Source of the DNA: Desulfurellaceae bacterium | GTDB lineage: Bacteria; Campylobacterota_A; Desulfurellia; Desulfurellales; Hippeaceae | Length of the DNA stretch: 52,343 bases | NCBI GenBank assembly: GCA_015490005.1 | Contig: WFYS01000040.1 | Location: 1-52,343, forward strand | Direction of reading: 5' to 3' | Notes under the pieces: generated by a model | Told to the model about the DNA's origin: nothing | What the model saw: the letters and a program-made list of their open reading frames with translations, nothing else | Databases searched by the model: none | Program-made: the position numbers and the translations under genes | In this document: piece after piece, positions 36,605 to 45,864 of the stretch | How positions within the stretch are numbered: the stretch's first letter is position 1 | Layout of the letters: the number at the start of each line of letters is the position of its first letter

Positions 36605-37612
36605 ATGAGAAAAACTGTTTTAAGTGGGATGAGACCAACAGGCATCTTGCATTTAGGAAACCTGTACGGCGCTTTGCAAAATTGGATAGATCTTGAGAAA
36701 GAAAATTATAACAGATTTTACTTTGTTGCAGATTGGCACGCTCTTACCACAGGATTCGACGATGCAAATAACATTCTAGAGAGTACAATAAATATGGTTA
36801 TAGATTGGATTGCCTTTGGACTAAGCCCAGAAAAAAACACAATATTTATACAATCGCTCGTTAAAGAACATGCAGAGCTATTTCTCCTGTTATCTATGAT
36901 TACTCCCGTCGGATGGCTTGAAAGAGTTCCTTCATATAAAGACCAAATTGCACAATTAGGCAAGGCCAAAACATCCAATTACGGATTTTTGGGCTACCCA
37001 ATTCTAATGGCAGCAGATATTATAATTTATAAGGCTCATTACGTGCCTGTTGGCTTAGACCAAGTTGCTCACTTGGAGTTCACAAGAGAGCTAGTGAGGC
37101 ATTTCCATAATCTAACTCAAACAAATGTATTTATAGAACCCCAACCTCTTTTAACAAAAGTCCCAAAAATCTTGGGACTAGATGGTAGGAAAATGAGCAA
37201 ATCATATGGCAATGCCATATACCTATCCGATTCAGAAGAAGAAACTGCGAAAAAAATTAAGGTTATGTTTACAGACCCAAGGAGAAAACGCAAAACTGAC
37301 CCAGGCGTAGCAGAAGAGTGTGGTGTGTTTATGTTACACAAAATATTTACACCAAAAGAAACCCAAAATGAAATAAAAGACGCCTGCTCTAAAGCAACAA
37401 TAGGATGTGTAGAGTGTAAGAAAAAACTGATTAATAATTTAAACAGCGCCCTTAACCCAGTCAGAGAAAAAAGAGAAAAATTGCTAAATAAAAAAGAATA
37501 TGTTAAAGAAATGTTGACAGAAGGCTCTAAAAAGGCCCAAGATGTAGCTTCAAAAACATTGGAAGAGGTGAGAGATGCAATTTTTTCAGCAAAAAGATTT
37601 AGAAAAGCTTGA
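36605..37612 (+). CDS. trpS: tryptophanyl-tRNA synthetase
   Basis: This class I synthetase charges tRNA-Trp. It has the TrpRS signature RPTGILHLGNLYGAL (10-24, with HLGN as the HIGH motif), GYPILMAADIIIYKA for tryptophan recognition, and GRKMSKSYGN (about 193-202). Length (335) is typical of the bacterial enzyme. GAGGT precedes the ATG. The last 38 bases are shared with the start of the degenerate GGDEF gene. Confidence 0.96.
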   Translation: MRKTVLSGMRPTGILHLGNLYGALQNWIDLEKENYNRFYFVADWHALTTGFDDANNILESTINMVIDWIAFGLSPEKNTIFIQSLVKEHAELFLLLSMITPVGWLERVPSYKDQIAQLGKAKTSNYGFLGYPILMAADIIIYKAHYVPVGLDQVAHLEFTRELVRHFHNLTQTNVFIEPQPLLTKVPKILGLDGRKMSKSYGNAIYLSDSEEETAKKIKVMFTDPRRKRKTDPGVAEECGVFMLHKIFTPKETQNEIKDACSKATIGCVECKKKLINNLNSALNPVREKREKLLNKKEYVKEMLTEGSKKAQDVASKTLEEVRDAIFSAKRFRKA

Positions 37613-38096
37613 AAAGGATCTGATAGACAAAAATACTCAATTGTATAACAAAACTGCCCTTTATTTCTTAATGAACCATATTCTTCTACAACACGAAAGA
37701 TATGAAGAAAATTATAGTTTTATCATATTTGACTGCAGCAAAGAACACAGCGTAAGATCTAACTGCAAAGACATGAGTCAAAGTGTAATAGATAAAGCTA
37801 TTGCAGAAAAACTTAAAAAAATTTGCAGACGAAGCGATATTCTTTTTCACTGCAGCGAAGGTATATTCTGCATTTTAACACGAGTTTTTTTGGGAGATGA
37901 TACCGTTCTCTTTTGTGAGAAAATTACAAGAAATTTCGAATATTTAGGAAACGAAGATTGCACATTAGAAGTAAAACCTAAATACGGCATTACATTCTCA
38001 AAAATGGACGATACTCCAGAAAGCTTCGCTCAACGCAGCTGGGATGCCTTAAACAGGGCAATAGATGAAGAAGAAATTATAGTAATTGAAACTTAA
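37575..38096 (+). CDS. degenerate GGDEF domain protein with retained c-di-GMP I-site
   Basis: The 173 residues align with one GGDEF domain: DKNTQLYNKTALYFLMNHI equals the DxLTxLxNR start, and RRSD followed by five residues and SEGIF equals RxxD-x5-GGDEF. The catalytic GGDEF is lost (SEGIF), whereas the inhibitory RxxD motif is kept at the right distance. That pattern is known from c-di-GMP receptors such as PopA or CdgG. There is no sensor domain or membrane segment. GAGGTGAG precedes the ATG, which lies 38 bases inside trpS, so the two are co-expressed. Its 3' end overlaps accC convergently by four bases. Loss of cyclase activity is confident, and binding is inferred. Confidence 0.8.
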   Translation: MQFFQQKDLEKLEKDLIDKNTQLYNKTALYFLMNHILLQHERYEENYSFIIFDCSKEHSVRSNCKDMSQSVIDKAIAEKLKKICRRSDILFHCSEGIFCILTRVFLGDDTVLFCEKITRNFEYLGNEDCTLEVKPKYGITFSKMDDTPESFAQRSWDALNRAIDEEEIIVIET

Positions 38097-39436
38097 GTTG
38101 AACCTAAAAACTTCTTATCTATAAAATTAGTGTCGTAATTGTTGTTTATAAAGTCGTTAGTGGTAAGCAGTCTTTGAAAAAAAGGTATTGTGGTTTTAAC
38201 ACCCTCTATAACAAATTCATCTAAACATCTAAGCATCCTTTTACGAGCTTCCTCCCGGCTGTTACCTCTAACGATAAGTTTCGCTATCATGGAATCATAA
38301 TATGGTGAAATTTTAGTTCCACACGCGACAGCGGTATCCACCCTAACACCAGGCCCACCTGGGATGTAAAGCCCTTCTATAGTTCCTGGAAACGGATAGA
38401 ACTTATCAGGGTCTTCAGCGTTTATTCTGCACTCAATTACGTGAAATTCTGGCTTTAGTGCAGACTGCATAAAACTTAACTCATACCCTGCAGAAACGTT
38501 AATCTGTTCCTTAATTAAGTCTATACCAAAACACATCTCGCTTACCGGGTGCTCAACCTGTATACGCGTATTTATCTCAATGAAATAAAAATCTTCACCA
38601 TCAAATAAAAATTCCATAGTTCCTGCATTCTTATATCCTAAAACCTTGGCCGCCTCAACAGCTGTGTGGTGCAGTTTTTTTCTCGTGTATTCCTTTAAAA
38701 CTGGAGAGGGGGATTCTTCCAACAATTTTTGATGTCTCCTTTGAAGCGTGCAGTCCCTTTCACCAATATGAACAATATTTCCAAACTCGTCAGCTATAAT
38801 TTGAACCTCTATATGCCTCGGATGCTCTATAAACTTTTCTATATAAATATCGTCTCTACCAAAAGAAGCTTTAGCTTCAAGTTTCGCAGCACGGTAAGAG
38901 TCAATAAGCTCGCTTTCTTTTCTTACAACTCTCATACCCTTACCGCCTCCTCCCCATGATGCTTTCAACAACAGTGGATAGCCAATTCTATTGGCAACTT
39001 CAATTAAACTACTCTCATCATCTATTGACCCACTACTACCAGGAACAGTAGGTATACCATTTTCATCCAATATAGCTTTAACTTTAGCTTTATCAGCCAA
39101 TCTTTCCATAGTTTCTGCATCAGGCCCTATAAATTCTACGCCCAAATCGTCGCAAATTCTAACAAAATTAGGATTTTCGGACAAAAAACCGTATCCAGGA
39201 TGAACGGCATCACATCCAGAATTTGCTATAGCTTGGGCTATATTAAAAAGGTGTAAATAACTTTTCTTGGCTTCAGCAGGCCCTATACAAATTGCTTCAT
39301 CGGCTAATTTTACATGCATAGAGTCCTTGTCTTCTGTGGAATACACAGCAACAGTTTGTATACCCAACTCTTTAGCAGCCCTTATAACCCTAACAGCTAT
39401 CTCTCCCCTATTTGCAATAAGGATTTTCTTAAACAT
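38093..39436 (-). CDS. accC: acetyl-CoA carboxylase biotin carboxylase subunit
   Basis: AccC carboxylates biotin on BCCP with ATP and bicarbonate, the first step of fatty acid synthesis. The protein (447 residues from ATG 39436) has the N-terminal KILIANRGEIAVRVIRAA, the ATP-grasp Gly loop KASWGGGGKGMR, the bicarbonate/biotin site around EINTRIQVEHPVSE and a normal C-terminus. AAGAGG precedes the ATG, which overlaps the accB stop by one base (TGATG). It is the second gene of accB-accC. A pyruvate-carboxylase-type subunit is possible because the families are very similar, but the adjacent accB supports AccC. Confidence 0.94.
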   Translation of the reverse strand: MFKKILIANRGEIAVRVIRAAKELGIQTVAVYSTEDKDSMHVKLADEAICIGPAEAKKSYLHLFNIAQAIANSGCDAVHPGYGFLSENPNFVRICDDLGVEFIGPDAETMERLADKAKVKAILDENGIPTVPGSSGSIDDESSLIEVANRIGYPLLLKASWGGGGKGMRVVRKESELIDSYRAAKLEAKASFGRDDIYIEKFIEHPRHIEVQIIADEFGNIVHIGERDCTLQRRHQKLLEESPSPVLKEYTRKKLHHTAVEAAKVLGYKNAGTMEFLFDGEDFYFIEINTRIQVEHPVSEMCFGIDLIKEQINVSAGYELSFMQSALKPEFHVIECRINAEDPDKFYPFPGTIEGLYIPGGPGVRVDTAVACGTKISPYYDSMIAKLIVRGNSREEARKRMLRCLDEFVIEGVKTTIPFFQRLLTTNDFINNNYDTNFIDKKFLGST

Positions 39437-39924
39437 CAATCCAACCTCTTAACAAGAAATAATGGCTGGTCAAATTCAACCTTTTGGCCATTTTTAACCA
39501 ATATCTGCTCAATCTTGCAAGGAAACTCAGCTTCCAACTCATTCATTATCTTCATAGCTTCCAAAATACACAGAGTTGCTCCCTTCTTCACCTCATCTCC
39601 AACCTCAACATAAGGGGAAGATGTTGGAGATGGAGCCCTATAAAACGTCGCAACCATTGGGGACTTAATCTCTACAAGCCCTTCCTTTGCCCCCTTTTCC
39701 TTCTTTTCACCCATTCTCTCTTCAACGACTTCTTTATCCAACTGTTGTTTCTGCTCTCTAGTTTCAACTGCTACAGGTTGAGGAGCCTGTGTGACAATAT
39801 TATCCCCAACAAACGCCTCTTTCTTTTTTAACATTATATGTATTTCATCATCTTTGTATTCAAATTCCACAAATTGACTTTTTTCAACAAAACGCATCAA
39901 GTCCTTCAATGACTTTAAATCCAT
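39436..39924 (-). CDS. accB: acetyl-CoA carboxylase biotin carboxyl carrier protein
   Basis: BCCP carries biotin on a lysine between the carboxylase and transferase active sites. The 162-residue protein has the BCCP N-terminus (LKDLMRFVEKSQFVEFEYKDDEIHIMLKK), a charged linker (about 45-85, Lys/Glu-rich instead of the Pro/Ala linker of E. coli) and the biotinyl domain with ILEAMKIMNELE (Lys near 124). ATG 39924 is chosen over in-frame GTG 39927 because of GGGGG six bases upstream. A promoter lies at 39952-39980. Confidence 0.94.
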   Translation of the reverse strand: MDLKSLKDLMRFVEKSQFVEFEYKDDEIHIMLKKKEAFVGDNIVTQAPQPVAVETREQKQQLDKEVVEERMGEKKEKGAKEGLVEIKSPMVATFYRAPSPTSSPYVEVGDEVKKGATLCILEAMKIMNELEAEFPCKIEQILVKNGQKVEFDQPLFLVKRLD

Positions 39925-39935
39925 CACAAACCCCC

Positions 39936-39951
39936 TTTCATTATCATGAAA
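39936..39951. promoter_or_regulatory. inverted repeat at the accB transcription start (possible operator or hairpin)
   Basis: TTTCAT (39936-39941) and ATGAAA (39946-39951) form a perfect six-base inverted repeat with a four-base gap. It sits between the -10 box and the Shine-Dalgarno of accB and spans the predicted start of transcription, where a repressor could act. Confidence 0.35.
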
Positions 39952-39980
39952 ACTATATCAAAAAAAGAACTTTCATTCAA
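39952..39980 (-). promoter_or_regulatory. sigma-70 promoter of accB-accC
   Basis: On the minus strand TTGAAT (39975-39980) and TATAGT (39952-39957) are 17 bases apart, giving a leader of about 20 bases with a purine-rich ribosome site before ATG 39924. Confidence 0.6.
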
Positions 39981-39983
39981 ATG

Positions 39984-42116
39984 CTATTTAGAATCTAAAT
40001 TATAAGCAATAAACTTTAACTTCTTTAATTTTACCCTCAATACGTAAAGTAAATCCTCAAGAGTATCGCCTTCGTCCGGGTATAACACATGTGTTTTGTA
40101 AAGCAAGCCACTTGAGAACTTTTTAAAATCTTGCTCGTTATTCAAAAATTTATGTTTAAGATTCTTTTCTACTTTTTCAATAAACGAAAAAAATGTGCTT
40201 ACATTATCAGCCGGGCACAAACATATAAAAGAATCTGCTCCCGAACGCATAATTCTCAGCAAATAAGGACTTTTCATCAACTCTTCAGATAAAGTTTCTA
40301 TCATTTTATTTCCATATCCAGCACCGTATTTGTAGTTTATGTAACCCAAGCCAACTATATCCAAACCAAAAAGGTGAAACTTCTCTCTTTTTTCTATTTT
40401 TTGCTTAACGTATTCAGAAAAAACCATAAACCTATCTGTCCCCGTTAGATAATCCTTAAAAAATATATTAGCTCTCTCTTTTTCAATATTTTTCACCTTC
40501 GGCAAATTAAACCCGTTAGAACTTTCTAATAAGTATGCATCAACCAAAACATTCTTGACCTTATCAAATATAAATTTATCCAGCTCTATTTCGTCCATTA
40601 TCTCTATAGCTTCAACCGGCAAATACTTTTTTTTGCTCCTATAGATTCTTTCGCTTGTTAGAGCGTCAAACACGTCGGCTATAGCAAGTATTTTAGCGCA
40701 AGGTTCAATTTGACTACATAAAAGGCCGTCTGGATAACCACTTCCATCGCATCTTTCGTGGTGATGCCTAATACATTCCGCTATAGACCTAAGGTGGTCA
40801 ATATCCTTAACCATTTCATAAGAAAACACGGAATGATATTTTATTATTTCCAACTCATGTTTTGAGAGCCTACCCGGCTTTAAAAGAATAGAATCTGGAA
40901 TGCCAATTTTTCCTATATCGTGTAAAAGACCCGCTATATAAAGCTTATTGTTTGTTTTTTCATCATACCCTAAAGCTTCGCTTATCTTTTTAGCGTAAAA
41001 GGCAACGCGTTCTGAATGTCCATGAGTGTAAGAATCCCTCAACTCCGACATCTTCATAAAAGACCGAACAAACTGCTCCTCAGATTTTGTTAACACATCT
41101 TTCAATCTTCTAAGCCTTTTAAAAGAAAAAATTGCCATCACAAGATGAAAACCCACATTTCTAAGCAAAAGCTTATGGTAATTTATATTCTCAATATCTT
41201 TCGTATACCCATAAGCAAAAGAGGCCACTATATGCCCATTATATTCAACAGGAACAAATAGGCCATTTACAACACCGAGTTCTTTAGCCTCAAGAGATAG
41301 CGGCAAATCTAATTTATCTAAAATTTCCTTATATGTAACAGCTTTATTAACTTTGGCTTTGTAAAGTTTATAAACAATCCAATCCTTAACTCTATCGTTT
41401 ATACCATTAAAAAATGCTGTAAATCCACCTGTTCTATCGACTACACAGTATATATTATCTGAAGGCATTATAAACCCAGTAACTTCAGCCCCAGAAAGCC
41501 TTAAGATCTTTCTCAAGTTCTCTTCTAACCACACATCCATAGGCTTGTTTATACTACCCTTTAAGGAAGAGGATAAAATAACATGCATATCCTCAGTTTT
41601 CTTATGAAGCTCAACCTTGTATTTATCAAAAGATTCAGACAAAACCAAAGCTATGGCGTTAGCACAGTATTTTAAAAAGTCTATATGGCTCTCAATTTCC
41701 TCAAAAGGCTTAAAACTCGCAAGTTGCAGTACACCGTAAACTTCACCGTTTCTCTCAATAGGGATACTTACTACACTCTTTAAAGACGCTTCCCTCCATG
41801 CAGGTTCTGCGTTTTTATAGTCAGAATAATCTTTTATTATAAGCAATTTTCTTTGCTCAAAGGATTCTCTAAAAGCCCCAGAATATCTTATTATACCTAT
41901 CTTTTTTAACTTTTCTTTATCAACAACCCTATCGGAAATATATCTTTCAAAATAAACACTTATTCTTCCGTCAGCTAAAGCTACCAAATCCACAATGCCG
42001 AGAACTACAACATCTTTTTTAAAATAATCAACAAGGACAGACAACAATTCCCTATCATTTCTTCTGGGCTTCCATTTTGAAATAATAAAATTTATAACTT
42101 CCAAATTTTTATACAT
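39984..42116 (-). CDS. tandem GAF, HD-GYP and C-terminal pseudo-GGDEF signalling protein
   Basis: Domain order: GAF (about 20-165), a second GAF-like unit (about 185-335), HD-GYP (about 355-530) and a GGDEF remnant (about 560-700). The HD-GYP is complete: HGHSERV, HD in GLLHDIGK (about 395), HHHERCDGSGYP (about 450) and the final Asp in IADVFDALTSERIYR, so c-di-GMP hydrolysis is expected. In the C-terminal part the start KDYLTGTDRF is GGDEF-like, but the active motif reads G-A-D-S-F and there is no RxxD five residues before it. ATG 42116 is tentative: GGAAAGG lies very close to it, and an upstream TTG at 42134 has no ribosome site. It follows the EAL gene by about 45 bases and is probably co-transcribed with it. 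Confidence 0.86.
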   Translation of the reverse strand: MYKNLEVINFIISKWKPRRNDRELLSVLVDYFKKDVVVLGIVDLVALADGRISVYFERYISDRVVDKEKLKKIGIIRYSGAFRESFEQRKLLIIKDYSDYKNAEPAWREASLKSVVSIPIERNGEVYGVLQLASFKPFEEIESHIDFLKYCANAIALVLSESFDKYKVELHKKTEDMHVILSSSLKGSINKPMDVWLEENLRKILRLSGAEVTGFIMPSDNIYCVVDRTGGFTAFFNGINDRVKDWIVYKLYKAKVNKAVTYKEILDKLDLPLSLEAKELGVVNGLFVPVEYNGHIVASFAYGYTKDIENINYHKLLLRNVGFHLVMAIFSFKRLRRLKDVLTKSEEQFVRSFMKMSELRDSYTHGHSERVAFYAKKISEALGYDEKTNNKLYIAGLLHDIGKIGIPDSILLKPGRLSKHELEIIKYHSVFSYEMVKDIDHLRSIAECIRHHHERCDGSGYPDGLLCSQIEPCAKILAIADVFDALTSERIYRSKKKYLPVEAIEIMDEIELDKFIFDKVKNVLVDAYLLESSNGFNLPKVKNIEKERANIFFKDYLTGTDRFMVFSEYVKQKIEKREKFHLFGLDIVGLGYINYKYGAGYGNKMIETLSEELMKSPYLLRIMRSGADSFICLCPADNVSTFFSFIEKVEKNLKHKFLNNEQDFKKFSSGLLYKTHVLYPDEGDTLEDLLYVLRVKLKKLKFIAYNLDSK

Positions 42117-42160
42117 CACCTTTCCATGATACAAAAATTCATATAGAATCGCAAAATATA

Positions 42161-45100
42161 TTAGTCAAGAAGCGATAGAAACTCTTCTCTTTCTAAGGGT
42201 TTGCTAAACAGAAAACCCTGAATATAGTCACATTCCATCGACTTTAAAAGCTCAAGCTGTTTTTCAACCTCAACACCTTCTGCCACTGTCTTAAAACCAA
42301 ACTCTTTAGCAACGTTAACTATCAATCTCACAAGACTCAAGTCTTTCTCATTTTCCATCATTCCCCTAATAAAGGAAATATCTATCTTTAAAATATCTAT
42401 GGGTAGTTCCCTTATGTAGGTCAAGGAGGAGTAACCCGTTCCAAAATCATCAACTGCAATGTTTACATCCATTTTCTTTAATTGGTTCATTATGCTTTTT
42501 GTGTAGTTTCTATTTTCTAAAAACACCCTTTCAACAATTTCTACGGTTAAAAATCTACCATCCACTCCGTATTCTTTCAACGTCTGTTTGATAGTTGTCA
42601 CAAGATAATCCCTTCTAAAGCTCTTAGCAGATATGTTGACCGATATTGGAACTTTGTTCTTGCATTCCGATATGGTCTTGACAGCTTGATTTATCAAATA
42701 TTCCTCAACATCGTATATGAGATTTGAATTTTCCAATACGTCAATAAATTCACCCGGTGATATAATTTTTCCATTATGTTTCCATCTAATAAGGGATTCA
42801 GCTCCGGCAATTCTACCAGTTCTTATATCGTAATATGGCTGATAAAATAGAACAAACTCTTTATTATTAAAGGCATTATTAAGTTTGGTTTTAAGTTCAA
42901 TAACTTTCAATGCTTTTTGTTGGGATTTCTTTTTAAAAAAGCCAATTTCGTTATCGCCCTCCCTCTTTGCGTTAGCCAAGGCAAACTCAGCCTTTGTAAG
43001 CAGTTCCTCAATATCACTTCCATCAGATGGGTAAAAACTTACACCAATGCAATACGATGGAGAAAATTCATCATTATTAATTTCTACAGATTTATTCAAC
43101 GCTTTTAGCAAATTAGTTAAAGTTATCAAAACATCTTCATCCGATGAATAGCCAAACAAAACCAGGGCAAATTTATCTCCCGATAGCTTTCCTGCCAAAT
43201 CATAACTACCCATAAAATTCGTAATTCTCTGAGCCGTTATCTTAATTATCTCATCCCCACCTTTATATCCATAAGCCTGATTAATGTATGAACAATTCCT
43301 CACATCAACAATTGCCACAGCCAAAATCTTGCCATATTCCACTTTTTTCAGAATATCCCTAGCTTGGGATATAAAATTTTCCTTGTTCGGCAAACCTGTT
43401 TGTGGATCATGGTTTGAAAGGTAGGCAAGCCTTTTTTGAAGATTGGTTTCTTTGGTGATATCCTTGCCAACGGCTATATAATATTCAACCCCATCCTCTT
43501 TAAAAGGAATAATTGTGGTATATCCATATACCAATCTGCCATCTTTTGTTCTATAGCTAAAAACATCGCTAAATGTTTTACCCTGCCTCATTGCTTTCAT
43601 AAATCTTCTTACAAAAGCGTAGTCATGGAGCCCGCTTGAGAAAACAGAGTGCTTTTTTCCTATTATTTCTTCTACAGTAAAGCCATGCATTTTAACAGCA
43701 GCTTCATTCATATAAACGACCCTAAAATCCTTATCCATAATAATGACATAGGAAAAACCTTTTTGCATAGCCAAACTTATGAGTTTATTCCATCTTCTAT
43801 CCACAATAACCTTGATAGAGACAGACAAATCTTCCGTTATCTGATTAAGCAAACCCAAAAACTCTTTATCAAACACAACATCTTGAGAGAAAACAGAAAC
43901 CAAAACAGCTATGTTTTTATCTTTTATACGAATAGGCAAAGCAAAACACTTTTTTAAATTATATTTTTTAACATAATCCACGAAACCTTTGATCCTCGCA
44001 TCATTCTTCATATCGTCAACAAGCTTTACATTACCAGTATTAAAAGCGCGTATAAAAGGCAAATGAGCTCCATTAGGAGGTAGTTTTTCCAATCTATCTT
44101 TCAAAGTAGTAACAAAAGATTTAAATTTATCATCAGAAAATGCAGAGTAAGACATTTTCCACTTATCTCCAAATCTAAATACCAAAAAAGAAACACTAGC
44201 GCCTAAAAAATCAACAACAAGTTTGCAAAGGCTCTCAAATATTTCCGGTTCGTTTTCTGCGGATATCAATGCCTCATTTAAGTAAAACAGCGTTTTATAA
44301 AGCCTATTAAGCTGTTCTATTTTTCTACTTTGGGTCTTTCCATGAGTAATATCGCGCATCAAACCAACAAATTTTATCTCGCCATCTTTTCTTTTAATTG
44401 ATGCAATGGAAACGTCAAAGTATCTAACTTCACCAGATTTAGACCTAATAGAGGTGTCAAATCTGACAGAACCATTTTCTAAAGCATGCTTTATTATTAA
44501 ACTATCTTCACAACTACCTCTACCACCATCAAGGAAATAAAACGGCGTCTTACCGAACACCTCATTAATTTCATATCCAAAGGTTTTTGTAAAAGCTCTA
44601 TTCACAAACTCCATCTTGCATTTCGAATCCGTTATAACAACACTCTCTTCAATCCTATTTAAAACATTCATTATAAGTTTTAGATATTTATCTTTTTCCA
44701 GTCTTTTAAGTGCAAACTCTATATCAACGGTCAATTCAGTTAAGAGGTCAAGAAACTCATCTACAAATGCATTCTTTTCACCTGAAAAAACAATCAATAT
44801 GTACTCAATCTTACCATCTTTATGTATAGGTATTGCGCAGTGAGACATAAAACCGCATTTAAGTAAATCTTTACGCCAATAACCAATGTGAGGGTTAGTA
44901 TATGTATCTGGATTTAAAATTATCTTTCTTTCCAAAAAAGCTTTAGCGGCAATCCCACCTCCATGCTCAGATTTACCATTCACAGATGCCCTCACACTTT
45001 CAAAGAAATCACCACATTCTCCAGCTTTATGTGTTATATTAATAGATAAGTTCGATTCTATACGTGCTACTACTGCTGCCTTAAAGCCAACATCCACTAT

Positions 45101-45811
45101 AACATTGCAAATACCTTCAAGGAGTTCATACTCATTTTCTATCCTGACAATCAGTTGATTGATATTTTTTAATGCCGAATATACCCTCTTAAGATTTGTC
45201 TCATTGGTTTCATCCAACCCAACAAGTAAACCTGCAGGCTTACCTTTAAAAACAACACTGTTTCCATATACAGAAAATAGTCTGTAATTCCCATCTTTTG
45301 CGGGTATCTTAACGCCAAAATATTTGCTACTAAATTTCTCACCAGACAATCGATGCTCAACATGATGTTTGCATATACTTTTGTGTGGTTCCAAAATAAA
45401 GTCACAGAGATACTTGCCTCGAATCTCATCTAAAGAAATTCCAACTATATCCAAAAAAGAGTTGTTAGCGAATATTATATTCCCGCCCTCACCGTAAATA
45501 ACAATATGCGCATTTTCCACATTATCAAAAAGCTCAAAAAGAGCCTCATCAACCCTAGGTTTCTCAGAGCCAAAAACAAATCCATCTACGTAAAATTCAT
45601 TCTCTTCTTCCTTGCGGCTAATCACAGTACAAGAAAATTTATCAACCTTTATCTCAAAAACATGCTCTTCTTTAAAATTATTTTCTACGCAGAGTTTTAT
45701 CTCATCATGGGATATTCTTTGGTTATCTACATCTATCACAGAGAAGTTAGAAAATTTAAAGGACTCGCCTTTTTTTACAACTTTACCTTCAAAAATCACA
45801 TACACAAACAT
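42161..45811 (-). CDS. multi-sensor PAS/GAF protein with degenerate GGDEF and intact EAL domain
   Basis: This 1216-residue soluble protein reads: PAS (about 85-200), GAF (205-365), PAS (370-495), GAF (505-655), PAS (660-785), GGDEF (790-945) and EAL (960-1215). GGDEF is altered to SGDKF (about 877), so cyclase activity is doubtful, though it may bind GTP to stimulate the EAL. The EAL keeps the metal and base residues: ESL (Glu near 1005), SVNIS, VEIVE, the Asp pair in VDDFGTGYSSL, LKID, AEGVE and QGFLFSKPL. Thus it is most likely a c-di-GMP phosphodiesterase with five sensory domains, no heme motif recognised. The ATG lacks a ribosome site and lies nine bases after a -10 box (leaderless prediction). 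Confidence 0.92.
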   Translation of the reverse strand: MFVYVIFEGKVVKKGESFKFSNFSVIDVDNQRISHDEIKLCVENNFKEEHVFEIKVDKFSCTVISRKEEENEFYVDGFVFGSEKPRVDEALFELFDNVENAHIVIYGEGGNIIFANNSFLDIVGISLDEIRGKYLCDFILEPHKSICKHHVEHRLSGEKFSSKYFGVKIPAKDGNYRLFSVYGNSVVFKGKPAGLLVGLDETNETNLKRVYSALKNINQLIVRIENEYELLEGICNVIVDVGFKAAVVARIESNLSINITHKAGECGDFFESVRASVNGKSEHGGGIAAKAFLERKIILNPDTYTNPHIGYWRKDLLKCGFMSHCAIPIHKDGKIEYILIVFSGEKNAFVDEFLDLLTELTVDIEFALKRLEKDKYLKLIMNVLNRIEESVVITDSKCKMEFVNRAFTKTFGYEINEVFGKTPFYFLDGGRGSCEDSLIIKHALENGSVRFDTSIRSKSGEVRYFDVSIASIKRKDGEIKFVGLMRDITHGKTQSRKIEQLNRLYKTLFYLNEALISAENEPEIFESLCKLVVDFLGASVSFLVFRFGDKWKMSYSAFSDDKFKSFVTTLKDRLEKLPPNGAHLPFIRAFNTGNVKLVDDMKNDARIKGFVDYVKKYNLKKCFALPIRIKDKNIAVLVSVFSQDVVFDKEFLGLLNQITEDLSVSIKVIVDRRWNKLISLAMQKGFSYVIIMDKDFRVVYMNEAAVKMHGFTVEEIIGKKHSVFSSGLHDYAFVRRFMKAMRQGKTFSDVFSYRTKDGRLVYGYTTIIPFKEDGVEYYIAVGKDITKETNLQKRLAYLSNHDPQTGLPNKENFISQARDILKKVEYGKILAVAIVDVRNCSYINQAYGYKGGDEIIKITAQRITNFMGSYDLAGKLSGDKFALVLFGYSSDEDVLITLTNLLKALNKSVEINNDEFSPSYCIGVSFYPSDGSDIEELLTKAEFALANAKREGDNEIGFFKKKSQQKALKVIELKTKLNNAFNNKEFVLFYQPYYDIRTGRIAGAESLIRWKHNGKIISPGEFIDVLENSNLIYDVEEYLINQAVKTISECKNKVPISVNISAKSFRRDYLVTTIKQTLKEYGVDGRFLTVEIVERVFLENRNYTKSIMNQLKKMDVNIAVDDFGTGYSSLTYIRELPIDILKIDISFIRGMMENEKDLSLVRLIVNVAKEFGFKTVAEGVEVEKQLELLKSMECDYIQGFLFSKPLEREEFLSLLD

Positions 45812-45820
45812 ACAAACACA

Positions 45821-45849
45821 ATTCTATTGTCAAGCGAATAATTTGTCAA
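45821..45849 (-). promoter_or_regulatory. sigma-70 promoter of the PAS/GAF/EAL gene, predicted near-leaderless
   Basis: On the minus strand TTGACA (45844-45849, consensus) and TAGAAT (45821-45826) are exactly 17 bases apart. The ATG at 45811 starts after nine more bases without a Shine-Dalgarno. A second TTGACA overlaps the spacer but gives no suitable -10. Confidence 0.7.
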
Positions 45850-45864
45850 TTATATAAAACTCAA

